Shown here piece after piece: positions 39,501-52,766 of a DNA stretch of 64,000 bases (positions within the stretch are counted from its first letter, which is position 1; the number at the start of each line of letters is the position of its first letter). The DNA lies in NCBI GenBank assembly GCA_914767715.1, contig OU612071.1:308001-372000 (forward strand). The letters are read 5' to 3'. The position numbers were made by a program, and so were the translations under genes. The notes below the pieces were generated by a model. It saw only the letters and a program-made list of their open reading frames with translations, did no database searches and was not told where the DNA came from. This DNA comes from Membranipora membranacea (Eukaryota > Bryozoa > Gymnolaemata > Cheilostomatida > Membraniporidae).

Positions 39501-41339
39501 TATAGTGATTTGAATGAATAGTACTAAAATGTGGGTGCCTCACCATGCCTAATCACCCTCATACTGGGAAATCTAGTATGATGGATAGGGTTTCCCATTT
39601 ACTAGATGACTGGGCCTAAGTCACAAGCGACTATGGTATAACATAGTGCATTATAAAAGTGAGCCTATCCAACTCAATCAGGGGATAAGGAAAATGGGAG
39701 GGGACACCTGCCTTGGTTGGTTATTGAATCCAATCCATACTTTGATATCAATTGACATGATTAACATCATGTAGCAATCACAATAATACTTGATTTTGTG
39801 AAGGTCGGATTAACATGTGCTGCAATCATGGGGTTGGTCCTATCTGCTTCTCTACTGTAAGTACAATGTCACCATGGGAAGGTTACTAGTTATCAGACTG
39901 CCCATGATCTTAACAACATACATGATTGAAAATAATTTGAATGCTGGCAACAACAACTTTAGTTAGTGCTAACTGTAGCTAACTATATTCACCACTATAT
40001 GCTCTGCTAGTACTTGCTGTCACCTCTTTGGGATGATCTAGTATGTGTTAACTTTAAACTTACTCATTATGGATGGGGAGGCTCAATCAGAATATCCAAA
40101 TCCAAAACCAGAATAACTACTCCTTGTCAGTTTCAGCTCCAAAGAAAAAGAGTTTGCAGTCTTGCTGTTGTGTTGGCAAACACCCATTTCCTGTTTTAAC
40201 TTTTAGAGATTCCATTTTCCTTTTTTGGGTTCAATTGAATTGAGAGTTGTCTTGTGTTTAAATAAGAGGACACAATATGTAAATTTTTGAAAGGTGGTAA
40301 GTAAATTTTATATTGTATTACAAGGAGTTTTACTCCTTGGTGTCAGTCTGCGCATGTGCGAACTGTTGAGGCATACGTTCGTCTCTGCAGCATAGGGCTT
40401 GAACTAATTCACCTAGTCTGAGTACCAAAATTGGGAAAACAATGGAAACCCATAATTTGGAAATATTTGGGCCCAAATGGAACACTGGTTTTGATATCTC
40501 ATAACATTGAACCCTGGGAGTTGCCTTTCTTGATGGAAGGCAGCGCCACCACTGCTGTGCCATTCTGCGCATGCTCAGCTCTGGGCATGAGCTGATCTCT
40601 GCAAAATTGAGCCTCGGAATTCCGAAGCCATCTGATTGGCTACCTGCTCTGGTGGCACACTCTCAAATGCGTGCGGAATTGTTAGAAAGAGTTATCTTCT
40701 ACTGTCACTATTGGCTAAATTTGATTAGTAGTTTATGCAGGGGACATCCCATTTCCCCTTTCCAAAGTTGCAATCAGAACCCAAACTAAACTCATTGTTC
40801 TTGACATGCGCAATTTAAAGTCACGCATGATTTATACTAGCCTTACGACATCTACTTTGTGGTAACTATAGCCTAGTTTATCGGTGATCTACATGCCCAG
40901 TCAGATCACGAGAGTCAGTATGCTGCTGTGCTGCAGAGATAGACTATGTCACAAGGCTATCCTGCAAGCAGAATGCCTTGGTGTGTATATCTAGAAATAA
41001 ATGATTAAATTGAATACAGTTATAATATTATGAAGTGAGCGTAAGGTAATTTATCATTGAGAGAAACAGAACTTGGTGAAATTTTTGAGAAAAGCTGACC
41101 CCTGCATTGTAACCCGTGTGTCTTTTCTGGTGTCACCTTTTGCAATGAATTGCATCTAGTGACACTATTATAGTTTCAGGTGACAAAATGTTGACAAAAG
41201 CAGGTAAATTTAGACTTGCAACAGGGCAGAGAGTGAGCAGGAAGTGAGCAGGACAATACTTAACGAGGCTTATGGTTAGAGCCAGTGAGAGGATTTTATA
41301 GGAGCTGCTGGCAAACCTTAAGGCTTAAGCTGTACTGTA

Positions 41340-42051
41340 CAACCTAGAGATGTGGGATTCAACGGTTAGGATGGACAACCAGGAAAACAAGGTGGACATG
41401 ACAACCTAGAGATGTGGAATTCAATGGTTAGGATGGACAACCAGGAACACAAGGTGGACATGACAACCTAGAGATGTGGAATTCAATGGTTAGGATGGAC
41501 AACCAGGAACACAAGGTGGACAAGATGACCTGGAGCAGCTGGAGACTAACAATGAGGGAGCAGAGTCAGTGGAGCGTCAGATGCACCAGACCAATTTGGA
41601 GCGTCAGGACAAGCAGAAACAAAGGATAAAGAACACTGGGAGAGGTTGGCGACCTCCAGTACCCAGGCTAGCCATAATGTTACGTGACTACAGGAAGCAG
41701 ATGACTTGTCAGATCATGTGACATGTCACGGCGATCGAGGACGATCATAACCAGGGAATGCAGATGTCGCATCAATAGCAGGGAGCGGATAACATGTCAT
41801 AACAATCGAGGACGATTGCAACTAAGGGAATGCAGATGTCGCATCAATAGCAGGGAGCGGATAACATGCCATAACAATCGAGGACGATTGCAACTAAGGG
41901 AATGCAGATGTCGCATAAATAGCAGGGAGCGGATAACATGCCATAACAATTGAGGACGATTGCAACTAAGGGAATGCATATGTCGCATCCACACATCAGA
42001 TCATAGGATGGTCATAACAATCGAGGACGATTGCAACCAGGGGGGTGCAGA
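41340..42051. repeat. Tandem repeats in the LTR element interior (62-bp and 72-bp arrays)
   Basis: At 41340-41525 a unit of about 62 bp (CAACCTAGAGATGTGG...AAGGTGGACATGA) is repeated three times. At 41720-42051 a unit of about 72 bp, containing TAACAATCGAGGACGATTGC and ATGTCGCAT, is repeated four to five times. The second unit resembles the start of the LTR, so the LTR boundary lies at the edge of an array built from its own first bases. Confidence 0.85.
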
Positions 42052-43121
42052 TGTCGCATCCAAACATCAGATCAAAGGATTGTCATAGCAATTGAGGACG
42101 ATTGCAACCAGGGGGGTGCATATGTCGCATTTACAGCAGCAAACAGGATAATTTCTATATCAACATCAGACGCAATAAGAACATCCAATATTATAGCTAG
42201 CATCATCATCAGTACACTCAACCTCGACTCGAGGACACGCAGTTACCAGCTAGTGCATATCACCTCGAATCAGGGACAGGCAAATAATATGCAAATCTAA
42301 ATTCTATTCTTAATACCGGTGCCACCCTAACGCCAGAACCGTGACAACCATGACAATGCAGTAAAGGTGGCACCAACGGAGACAATTCAGAATTAGCATG
42401 ATGTCTAACTTACACCAACCAACACTTGCGGCTGATCAACCCTGGATCAACCCACTCTTGCGGCCGATCAACCCTCTTTTTGTGGTAATTGAAAATTGTG
42501 TTTAAATCTTGTTTTTTTGCTTATTGACGTCAGCAGTTTTTTAATGTGTCTGGAACCATGCTATATAAGAGCATGGTTCACCAATGGAAAGGATAATTGA
42601 TTTGATAGGATTTGAATTGATTTGATTTGTTTGGCGACCCTCTGGTCGTCAAGCAGCGCTCTTTGTTTTGCAACTTCATTCTGGAGACAGGTCAGTTTTT
42701 AAACATGAAAGTTTTACAGTTTTTATTATAATATTTTCATTTATTGTACAGTAGTGATATTTATAGGGAAATAGAACTCGCCTTATTATTTAATAATGGC
42801 ACAGTATAACATTTGGTTGGATTTCTATACCATCACCTAATTGAGTTAAATGAATTAAATCCAGCATGCGTGGCATCATTGACTAGAAAATATGACTTGT
42901 AGAAATAATACATGCATTGTTGAGTTGAATTGTGTTTAATGTTAAACTTGATAAGAATTAAAAGGCATGCTCTTGAGTCAAGTGCTTAACCTCGAACAAA
43001 TGAGATTACCGTTGTGTAAATAAGTCAGTGTCATATAGTGAGAATCATCATACCGAGCTCGTGAGCACAGATCTCAGTAGCGGAGAGTTAATGTGGTGAC
43101 TCTATAACCCGGAATCCCACA
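42052..43121 (+). repeat. 3' LTR (1070 bp)
   Basis: Same length as the 5' LTR, with two visible substitutions (third base of the LTR, and one in GCAATCGAGG/GCAATTGAGG). It ends CCCACA at 43121 and is followed by the CAAC target duplication. Confidence 0.9.
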
Positions 43122-43130
43122 CAACGTTGC

Positions 43131-44230
43131 TGTCGCATCCAAACATCAGATCAAAGGATTGTCATAGCAATCGAGGACGATTGCAACCAGGGGGGTGCAT
43201 ATATCGCATTTACAGCAGCAAACAGGATAATTTATATATCAACATCAGACGCAATAAGAACATCCAATATTATAGCTAGGATCATCATCAATACACTTAA
43301 CCTCGACTCGAGGACACGCAGTTACCAGCTAGTGCATATCACCTCAAATCAAGGACAGGCAAATATATGCAAATCTAAATTCTATTCTTAATACCGGTGC
43401 CACCCTAACGCCAGAACCGTGACAACCATGACAATGCAGTAAAAGTGGCACCAACGGAGACAATTCAGAATTAGCATGATGTCTAACTTACACCAACCAA
43501 CACTTGCGGCCGATCAACCCTGGATCAACCCACTCTTGCGGCCGATCAACCCTCTTTTTGTGGTAATTGAAAATTGTGTTTAAATCTTGTTTTTTTTGCT
43601 TATTGACGTCAGCAGTTTTTTAATGTGTCTGGAACCATGCTATATAAGAGCATGGTTCACCAATGGAAAGATGAATTGATGAACTGATTTGAATTGAATG
43701 ATTTGAATTGAATGATTTGACATGAATTGAATTGAAATGATTGATTGAATTGAATTGAATTGATTTGTTTGGCGACCCTCTGGTCGTCAAGCAGCGCTCT
43801 TTGTTTGCAACTTCATTTGGAGACAGGTCAGTTTTTAAATATGAAAGTTTTACAGTTTTTATCATAATATTTTCTTTTATTGTACATTAGTGATATTTAT
43901 AGGGAAATAGAACTTGCCTTATTATTTGATAATGGCACAGTACAACACTTGGTTGGATCTCTATACCATCAACTAATTGAGTTAAATGAATTAGACCCAG
44001 CATGCATGGCATCATTGACTAGAAAGTATGACTTGTAGAAATAAGACATGCATTGTTTAAGTTGAATTGCGTTTGATGTTAAACTTGATAAGAATTAAAA
44101 GGCATGCTCTTGAGAAATCGCATGTAAATAAGTCAGTGTCACAGAGTGAGAATCATCATACCGAGCTCTTGAGCACAGATCTCAGTAGCGGAGAGTTAAT
44201 GTGGTGACTCCATAACCCTGGAATCCCACA
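43131..44230 (+). mobile_element. Solo LTR of the same family (1100 bp)
   Basis: Starts TGTCGCATCC and ends AATCCCACA. It is related to the adjacent LTRs but diverged, with an expanded GAATT-type run at 43675-43765 and a missing segment near 44110. The 4-bp duplication TTGC flanks it (43127-43130 and 44231-44234). It therefore arose from an independent, older insertion whose interior was lost. Confidence 0.88.
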
Positions 44231-44840
44231 TTGCAATAGAGTAAATCACACATCACATCAAACACCACTTCAATCAATGATGACAGAAGAGATACTCATA
44301 TACCTATCATACATGATTCTGTAGTGTAAGAAGCACCAATATTCTGCTACAAAACCCTCTGACTCTTCAACTATAGCCAGCTAGCCAAAGCCAGTTTCTG
44401 CTGTTAAAATAGTTTCATTCACCAAACATGACTGTATAGCAGCCAGTTGGGGTTCTGATGGACTGAATCCAAAGAGTTCCTGTATGTGCCTGGTAATTAG
44501 AAAGTCCATAAATCAGTAGAGACAATCAATAAAACTTGTCATCAGCTGAAATGAAATGTTTTTGCACTTCTTTGGGCACATCACGTATGTCATAGTCACA
44601 ATATTAAGACACCACTAAAAAAGATCCAATATTTATCGGTGAACATCTTTAATAACATCACAAATAATTTTTATTTCATCAAAAAACAATAGAAATGATC
44701 CTAAAGACAATAACTTTAGTGATAGGACATAGAAATAGTGGAATATAAGACATGGATTTCTTTGGTAATTTTTAAATGGGGAAGGGATTCCCAGATAAAG
44801 CAAAAATGAGACAAGTCATAATATAGGGTCATTTGGTTAC

Positions 44841-44890
44841 AGGCTTGTCCTCCGGGCCTCGCTTCGCTCGGCCCGTCGGGAGGGTAGCCT
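44841..44890. repeat. GC-rich near-palindrome (50 bp)
   Basis: A single stem: AGGCT...CCTCCGGGCCTCGCTTCG pairs with CGAAGCGAGGCCCG-type sequence and closes at AGCCT. It is strikingly GC-rich in AT-rich surroundings. It has the form of a tiny foldback element or the tip of a hairpin transposon; no duplication is visible. Confidence 0.7.
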
Positions 44891-44907
44891 GTTGGTTCAG
44901 TCTACAG

Positions 44908-45553
44908 TTGCCCCTATAGTAAATGAGATATGATAGAGGTATGAGCTTAGTGTGTGTGTGTAGATATGATCCGGTTACCTCCTTATAACAATACAAATAT
45001 AGAGTTTGTTTATTCGTTGCTAAGCATTCTATATTTGTTGTCCTACAGAGCTGCTGTTATAATATTGACAGAGTACACAAGTTAGCTTTGCTGAATTATG
45101 ACACACTGTTATTTATCCTTTGCATAGCTCACTCAAAGTGTATATAGGTGTGCTAGGTAGATTAAGTTTGCTTATCCTAAATTGAACAAACCTTTAAGAA
45201 GTTTGTGCACTCAGACAAGATGCTGATTTCGCTCTAAGCGGCAACAACCCAGTGATATGATTTGTTCTTAATATTAGAATAAGAAAAACGATTCCATTTT
45301 CAATCCATCAGGGCAAAAGAATAAAAAAAGAAAAAAAAGTAGGCCTACTTTGAGATAAGGTTGTGATTCCTTGATTTAATTAACGTAAATTGTATATGGC
45401 TTTAGGAGGGAGTTATCCCACTACTATGTCAGGACAGACAACTACTCAAGATATACACAGCCCTGTCAATCTTTTGTTTCAGCAGAAATAATTTTGCTGA
45501 GTTCAGCTGAATGATAACTTATTTCAAGCACGTTAGTCCCATCCTAGGAAAGT
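44908..45553. repeat. About 645-bp direct repeat, copy 2
   Basis: Nearly identical to 34448-35095, with small differences near 45370-45420. See that entry. Confidence 0.85.
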
Positions 45554-46873
45554 GTGACATTTAACACAAACTGCAGAAACAGTACTTAATTTGTGTCAGA
45601 CTAACATCTGGCCATTTTTAATCAGCTAAAGCATGTATAGAATATAGAATATGTTATTGATAATATAAAATGAACTATAGTAAGTTCTAGTAAGGTATAA
45701 AATAGAGGATGACATTAATATACATAATCACAAGAGATGAAATACACATTCACAAACCAGTACTCCCTCGCTGCAGCTTTTATATATCTTTATTACCACT
45801 CGTCTATGAGAAAACCTTGAAGGCCTACTATTCATATAACGATCGGCAGTGAAGGACAAATTTTCTCTGGTAGTAGTTTGTTAGCACTGAACATCTGTGT
45901 ATGAGGTGTGAAGACATTTAGTCCAGTGAGTATCGTGAAGTGGCTACCTGTGATGATGCAGCTTAGTAACATATGATTATGTACATGAAAAAATTACTTT
46001 TTCTCAGACAAACACAAGATACTGATATACCACCTCAGACAAGAAGAACAATATTCAAATGTCACAGCATCACCTCTGCGTTGAAATTGACCGGTTTGGT
46101 ATTTTAGTTCTTGTATTTTCTCAGACAAGCAATGCTTGTTAGTACGTGATGAGAGCGGCACATCATATGTTGATCAACAAAAACTACTGAACATAAGATT
46201 GTGACTAATAGTCATCAAATAAAAAATTCTCAATATCCCTCTGCTGGGTATAGGAAGCTTACTTTACTTACTTTTTGCCTGTTGACTCATAAAATCCCGT
46301 AATGTTTCATGATGGCCAACTTTCTGTGCATTATTAGAATAGGATGAAGTTTTCTACACATGATCTCCCTCATGTGGTGAAATGTCGGTGAAGTGTCTGC
46401 AAACAGAAAGTGGTTTTATGTTGTAAAATTTATCACAGGGTAGAGAGAAGTCAAACATCTTCTGTGAGGCTACAAAATAATATATACCGTACCATGCATT
46501 AACTTTTACTCTTTTTGTGTATATGCATAGTGAAACCTTATACAGGGCACTTGAACACTTTCAATGACAATTCATGAAAAACAATTATTCACATCATAGA
46601 CTAGATGGAGCTTACCATTATATGATAAGCCATTGCTTTGCTTATAACTTAAAAGGCACTAATTGTGAATGCTCTAGGAATTCTCTCCCAATGTCTTGAA
46701 ATAATGCCGTACAGCATGTATTTAAATTGAAATTTTTTTCCGAAACATCATTTTATGTCATGTTTAAATTTTTAAGCTAGCTTGTGTGGATTATCTATAA
46801 CATGTTGTGTTTGTAGTGATGAAATTTTATATTTTTGTTACTGAGACTTATGTCATCTCCTTATGAACAGATG
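45554..46873. other. Non-coding stretch
   Basis: No gene, repeat or RNA could be supported. The terminal exon of the paralogous gene, which would be expected here by comparison with 4522-4604, was not found. Confidence 0.5.
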
Positions 46874-49800
46874 CTACCCACACACCTTCACTGCAGTGCT
46901 GACTCGACTGATATAGTTACCCAAACTTTTCCTTTCCTTATCAAGAGATTCCTCTATCTTTCTCACTTTTTCCTCTAAAGCTTTTGCTCTTTCATCTTGT
47001 CCCACAGCACTCAGAATGTTACCTCTCTCTGCCACAAGAGCAGCATACTCCTCATTACATGCTGCGTCTCCGTAAGCCTCCTCCATATAACCTTGTGCTT
47101 CTCTAAGTGAATCCTCTGCCGCGGTAAAGTCTCCATTCTCTTTCTCTACTCCAGCTATAGCCACAAGAACTCGAGCAGCATTCAAGTTTGAATGATTCTC
47201 ACGATACACATCCAACGAAGCTTTATAATGCTTAGTTGCTATCACCGTGTCCTCACCGCTGCACTTAGCCAGATCACCTCGTGTCTTCTCTAGTCTCCCA
47301 TAGTCGATGTGATTCGGCTGTTTTGGATGAGCTTTGTCAAGCGTCCTCTTGGTTGCGAGATACCACTGATCATTATCTTCTGGTTCATTTGTTTCTCTAA
47401 GATCCTCCAATGTTTCGACATCCTCACAGTCAAACCGGATGTTTTCTAACTGTTTATCCTCTGGTAGCTGCTCTAGGTCAGGTTCTGGCTGGCTGCTGAC
47501 GCACAGCTCACCTTGAGTCAGCATGATCTTGCACATGAGATCTTTCACTCGCCCATCAGCTGGTAAAAACCTTGTGATGATGTCAGAAGCTGTGGCAAGA
47601 TACTTTGCATGTTTGAATATTCTTCCAGGATCTTTGAGGATTGCAACCTTTGTTTTGCCATCAATGTTCTTGTCGATAACCATTTTCAAGCCTAATGATC
47701 GCGACTTCGTGAAGTAGAGCTTGGAAACATCTTTCCTGCCACATCGATTAAGAATTTCCCCAATAATAAAGACGCAGTGTGCCATTTCTCTAGTAGGATT
47801 GTTTACATAGTCAAGTTTGTCATCAAAACTCATCTCATCAAATCCTGCAATCAAACTGTCATCTTTGCTCTTCCCATCTGATGCTGTATAAATGATGAAC
47901 TCCTTCAACACTTTGACCAGCATCTGTAGAGTTGCCGATCTGTTCGAATACAGCAGCATAAGCAGTTTGGCCGATTCAAACTGAATGAGAGCTCGTTCTT
48001 TCTTCTCTTCTGGCGACTCATTGCCAGCCAGACTGTTCTCTGCTAACTCATACATTCTCATCGCCTCACTCAGATTCCCCATCCCTTCATTACACTTTCC
48101 CATACCTCTGTAGACTTCAGTTAGTTTTACCTCATGCTTCTTCATCTTCAGTTTGTCATCACATACTTGTTGATCCGGCTCCAGGGCCTGTTTGTAGTTC
48201 TTCAACTGGAGATGAGAATGTGCCAGAATGTAGCAAACATACGGATCATCAGTAGCTGTACCAGATCGAACGACTGCGTCCCATTGGCCGGAATAGAAGT
48301 GTGCAAGAGAAGAGCTATCAGGATTTTTATTGACATCTGTCTGAGTTATCTGCTTTATATCTTCTGCTGTTGAGAGGTTGCTCAGAGTAGAAAAGTGGGA
48401 CTGCATATCTAGGATACTTTCGCTTAGGATGTGAAATTCCTCTGTGGCCATTCTCCAGAGTTTACGACCAGTGAACACAAGTTTCTCCCCTCAATCCCTG
48501 AATGTAACAACATCTGTCCCTGTTTCTGTCTCCTCGGAGTCATATGTGGAGAACCGATCATGCTTAGAATCCATGAATATGTAGCATCTCAGACGTGAGT
48601 ATGAGGCATGGGCAAGGAGAAACTGAAGAGAGTTGTTGAAAGACTTTCCATGCTCTGAATTTAGTTTTGCCAAGGTCTGCCAGGAGTCACATTCAGATGA
48701 ACATTTGATGATTGCGGTGTCTAGAAGGACAAGTGAGGGGAATCTATAAAGTAAAGTTTTTGCATTCAATGTGAAACCTGCTGAATACTCATTGAATTCA
48801 GGCCGAAATTTGTACCGCTCTATGTCACTGAGCAGCATTTTTAGACTCACACTCAGTCTGTCAGAGTTCATTTTCTTGATTTTCTTTCTCTCTGCCTCAA
48901 AAGCTGAGAGCAAATCTTCTTTTTTGTTGTGAGCGTATAGTAGAGTTGTGAATTTTAGCATAGCAGAAATATCCCCTTTTATTGCTTCTGTGGGATCAGG
49001 ACCTTCGAATGTAGCCTTGTATACTTTAATCAGTTCACCAGGAGTGGAAAGGAACTGATTGGGATGGTCATAATTTCCTGTCGGGACATTCCCTGATGTT
49101 TTAGTTATCCCATCGATTTGGTAGCCATGATCTCTTCCGTCCACATACCATCCTGACAGTTCCTCAATGTCCAGTGAGCTCAGCCTTGTTTCCCTGAGAG
49201 TGCTTATGTAGAAATATGTCAGGACCGCCAGCCGCTCAAAATATTCAGTGTGACCGGACTCCTCGACCAGAAATAGATATTCTATATCAGAGTAAGGTGT
49301 CGCCTCACCTCTACCTAATGAGCCTATCCCAACCACAGAGAATGTACATGGAGGCTGACTCTTAATACTCTCTAGAGATTTCTCAACAACTAGAGCAGCA
49401 AATTCCTTCATCATCTTATTAGAATCTGCAACGGTTTGTTGCATTTGTTTGGTGTTCCATTTGAGTTCGATCTTGCTATCTAGCTCTTCGATCTGAGTTT
49501 TTAGTTCAGTCCTAATCGAGCGTAGCCTATCATGGAGCCGACCAACATTCTTATAAAAAGTCTTGATACTGATGTTACAGTCTGAGTCAAGATACATCCG
49601 GAGCACATTCCAGGCCCTCTGGTTCCATGAATCATCAGGTGATGAACTGAATGTCACTGCAGCTGAGTTATATAGAGTGAAAGCCTGTAACAATCAAATC
49701 ATAGTCTCACATTATATCTAACTGTGTAATCAGAGTGACTAAATTGTGATTCACATAACTTGGGTAGATATGTTTAAGGATATCATGAGTGCTATGCATT

Positions 49801-50408
49801 TATAAACACTGTTTTCAAGTACCTTATGAGGGTTAACATAGGTGCAGTGATTCCTCAGTATTTAATCATCATACCCGAATTTAGTACCTATAGCCTACAG
49901 GATATTCATTTATTTTGAATAAATTGCTCACCTTGAGAGCATCTTGCCACTCTCCTTTGGATACAAACTTAACCTCATAGAACTCAGCTAGATCATTCAG
50001 ATGTGGCTTCTGTGACTCGAGATCTTTAATGCCTCTCTTCATGTATGATTTCTGAAATGACTTCTTAATCTGATCGCTCACCTTTAAATATCAGAGGTCA
50101 AAAATTTACTTTCAAACAATAACTGTTGGCTGTTAACTTTGAGAGAAGTGCAACAAATATAAATGTACAGAGTAATTATTACCATTTTGTCATTGCATTG
50201 TGGAGAAGGGGAGGGATGAGGGGAAGAATCATGCTTATCGCTCTCATCAGAGGTGGTGAAAGGTTTGCTACAAGAACCTCTACTGCTGATTTCTGTTTTA
50301 TGAAATGATAAGCTGTCATACTTCTATTACTTCTTACAGATATGTGCTGTAGCTGCTGTTCTGGTGTTAGATAATCTAATAGAGCCTTCACTGTGTCTGT
50401 GTGACCTT

Positions 50409-52766
50409 TGTGAGGAACGGAGTTGATAACTCACTGTGCATATACTTTAAGAGAGTATATGCTGTGAGGAACGGAAGTTGTTGTCCTATCCTATACTAAA
50501 GTAAATGCCGTGTACTATTAGTATGTATAGTTGTTCTATAACCGTCCTACTTATAAATTGGTTCTAACTATGTTTGTAGTTATGGTTTTAAATCTTGCAC
50601 TCCGGACACTTCAAAATGTCACTTTATTGTGTAATTTATTTGTAGTTCTAATTTGGAGTTACCTCCTCTTTCATGCACTGAAGAAAGACAAGATCGCTCA
50701 AATCTATTAAAACGTGGTTCCAATTGGTAATGCTAGCACTCTGGTGAGTACTAGGTATTTAACTTATTAATTTCTAGTGACGAACAGCTGGTTCCCACTA
50801 CTCCACAAAGCAATTTACTAAGGGGTTGTTATTGAGCCTGACCTCTTCTTAGCTTCACTAGAAGTTACCTTCAAGTTGTTTAAGAAAGGTTCCTGCCGAT
50901 AACCTGCTAAGACCCCTGTCTTGTTCTAACAGTAAAACTCTTGATGAGTTTCGAGACAATGCTCTTACACCACAAAGTCAATATAATCCTTAGATGTTAA
51001 TATGACACAATCACTATTTATGAATGTGTTCAGGTACGTTTGATATTTTTTGTTATTCAACTTAGGTGACTGATTTTATTTATAAGCACCTACTTGATCT
51101 CTGTATAGTGCCTGGAAGCCCAATCAGGTAATCAAGGCGGTGTATCAGTATCACAGGCCTCTTAGCCAAGTTAAATTAGCTAAAGACTCCAACCCAATTT
51201 CTAGTGAAGGAAAGAGGTATCAGTCTGTGGTCACTCTAAAATTAATGTTCAATTTCTATATTCAATGTTGAATTAATGTTTCACAGATTAGAGGTATCTT
51301 ATCTTAAATCGGTAGCGTCCTACTTCTTTAAAACACAAGAATCTAATCCTAAACTATTATTCCGAAACTTAATCTATTTAACCCCCAAGCAAATATGAAT
51401 ACTAATTAATACTGTTCTGCTTTGACAATAGTTCCCAATGATACTTCTAAAATGATTTCCGACTTGATATGAGCACCTACGCGAAATACCTGCGTTTATG
51501 GTGGGTCACAATGATTTCCGACTTTGATATGAGCACCTTACGCGAATTACATGCGTTTTTGGTGGGTCACAATGATTTCCGACTTTGATATGAGCACCTT
51601 ACGCGAATTACATGCGTTTTTGGTGGATCACAATGATTTCCGACTTGATATGAGCACCTTACGCGAATTACATGCGTTTTTGGTGGGTCACAATGATTTC
51701 CGACTTTGATATGAGCACCTTACGCGAATTACATGCGTTTTTGGTGGGTCACAATGATTTCCGACTTTGATATGAGCACCTACGCGAATTACATGCGTTT
51801 AAGGTGGGTCACAATGATTAAACCTCCTAAAGTTAATTTTGAATCCTGTTTCAGAGTGTTGTTATAGTAACAATTAACAACGACTTACTTTAGTTGATTG
51901 CAAAATTGCCTTATAAACTCTTAGTGAATATGACCTAACGTCTGAGTACCTGACGAACTGTCCCTAATTACTTTGCCAATTACTATATGCATAGAAATCA
52001 ATTACAACAGTATATTCACTAAAGTTATTGTTTATTGTCTTGATACTTATAAAAAAAAATGATAATGTAATTCAAATGATACTCACAGTATATATTGGTC
52101 CTTAGACTCCACTTTAGTGTTAGCGTTCCAACAAAGATCTCTGATTTAAAGCTAGCATTTATTAAATCAAAATATATTATCTTTTACTAGCTATGTAAAA
52201 AGTTGACTGTGCTGCTCAAAGAATTAAACTGTACTAATTTACTGTTCAAAATTTCGGCCTTTATATAGGTGCCGATTTTTGTGCTGACTCTGCTTGTTGT
52301 CGTTTGATTAGCTGTCGGCGGATTAATGGATTAGTGTCTCTTGTGGCTTTGTTATATGAAACCGTTCTGTGGTCACGTCACGTGGTACATGGCTGTTGTT
52401 CCTCAGTCTACCTTCTGGAATTTATTGTTCTATTTTTGGGCTGACTTTGTTGTTGTTACTCCATGATTAATTACTTCTGTGTCATCCTGAAGATTACTTG
52501 GTACTTGGTACTATGACGTGTTGGAAAACCAAATTACTGCGTCACTGGAATTCCTATTTTCTGACCGGATTAGCCTGCTGCGGTTATCTTCGCTACATCT
52601 TTGATGGATTACTTCTGCGTCTCTCTGCTCGTTGTGTATGCTTGTGACTACAAAATACCATGGCGGTTACTGGGTGCATTTGTTTCCATCTCTATCTGTA
52701 CCCTCTGACTTCTGCGGCTGGCTGAATATAACTACATATCTCAAGTGCCCATTTTTGGTACTGACA
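50409..52766. mobile_element. 2358-bp insertion in the ankyrin exon (LTR-like ends)
   Basis: The ankyrin unit is cut at CCTT, which is duplicated (50405-50408 and 52767-52770); the inserted DNA begins TGTGAGG and ends CTGACA. TG/CA ends with a 4-bp duplication match a solo LTR, although 2.36 kb is long for one. There is no long open frame. It contains six tandem 61-bp units (51455-51825). On the minus strand the duplicated AAGG places AG|GT at both edges, so removal as an intron would restore the ankyrin frame exactly. This is a non-autonomous insertion; the class is not certain. Confidence 0.75.
51455..51825. repeat. 61-bp tandem repeat, about six copies
   Basis: The unit contains AATGATTTCCGACTTTGATA, then TGAGCACCTTACGCGAATTA and CATGCGTTTTTGGTGGGTCAC. 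Copies differ by single-base gaps. It is internal to the 2358-bp insertion. Confidence 0.9.

Larger units (their letters stand above)
35432..43121 (+). mobile_element. Young LTR retrotransposon without gag-pol coding (LARD-like, 7690 bp)
   Basis: Two direct LTRs of 1070 bp (35432-36501 and 42052-43121) begin TG and end CCCACA. I count two base differences between them, so the insertion is recent. The 4-bp duplication CAAC flanks the element (35428-35431 and 43122-43125). A candidate primer-binding site, TTGGTGCTCGCCGAGTGAGG, starts two bases after the left LTR, and a G-rich tract (CAGGGGGGTGCAGA) lies just before the right LTR. The 5.5-kb interior has no open frame near the size of Gag or Pol, only small isolated ones, so it depends on proteins made elsewhere. 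The superfamily cannot be assigned without an encoded protein. Confidence 0.88.

Noticed and set aside
36502-42051. Short open frames inside the LTR element as gag or pol pieces
   Set aside because: None exceeds about 100 codons and none shows protease, RT, RNase H or integrase motifs.
41720-42051. CRISPR-like array
   Set aside because: The units are contiguous tandem repeats with no unique spacers, in animal DNA within an LTR element.
34448-45553. The 645-bp repeats as LTRs of one outer element
   Set aside because: They lack TG/CA ends, no primer site or target duplication was seen, and the flanks outside them do not match.
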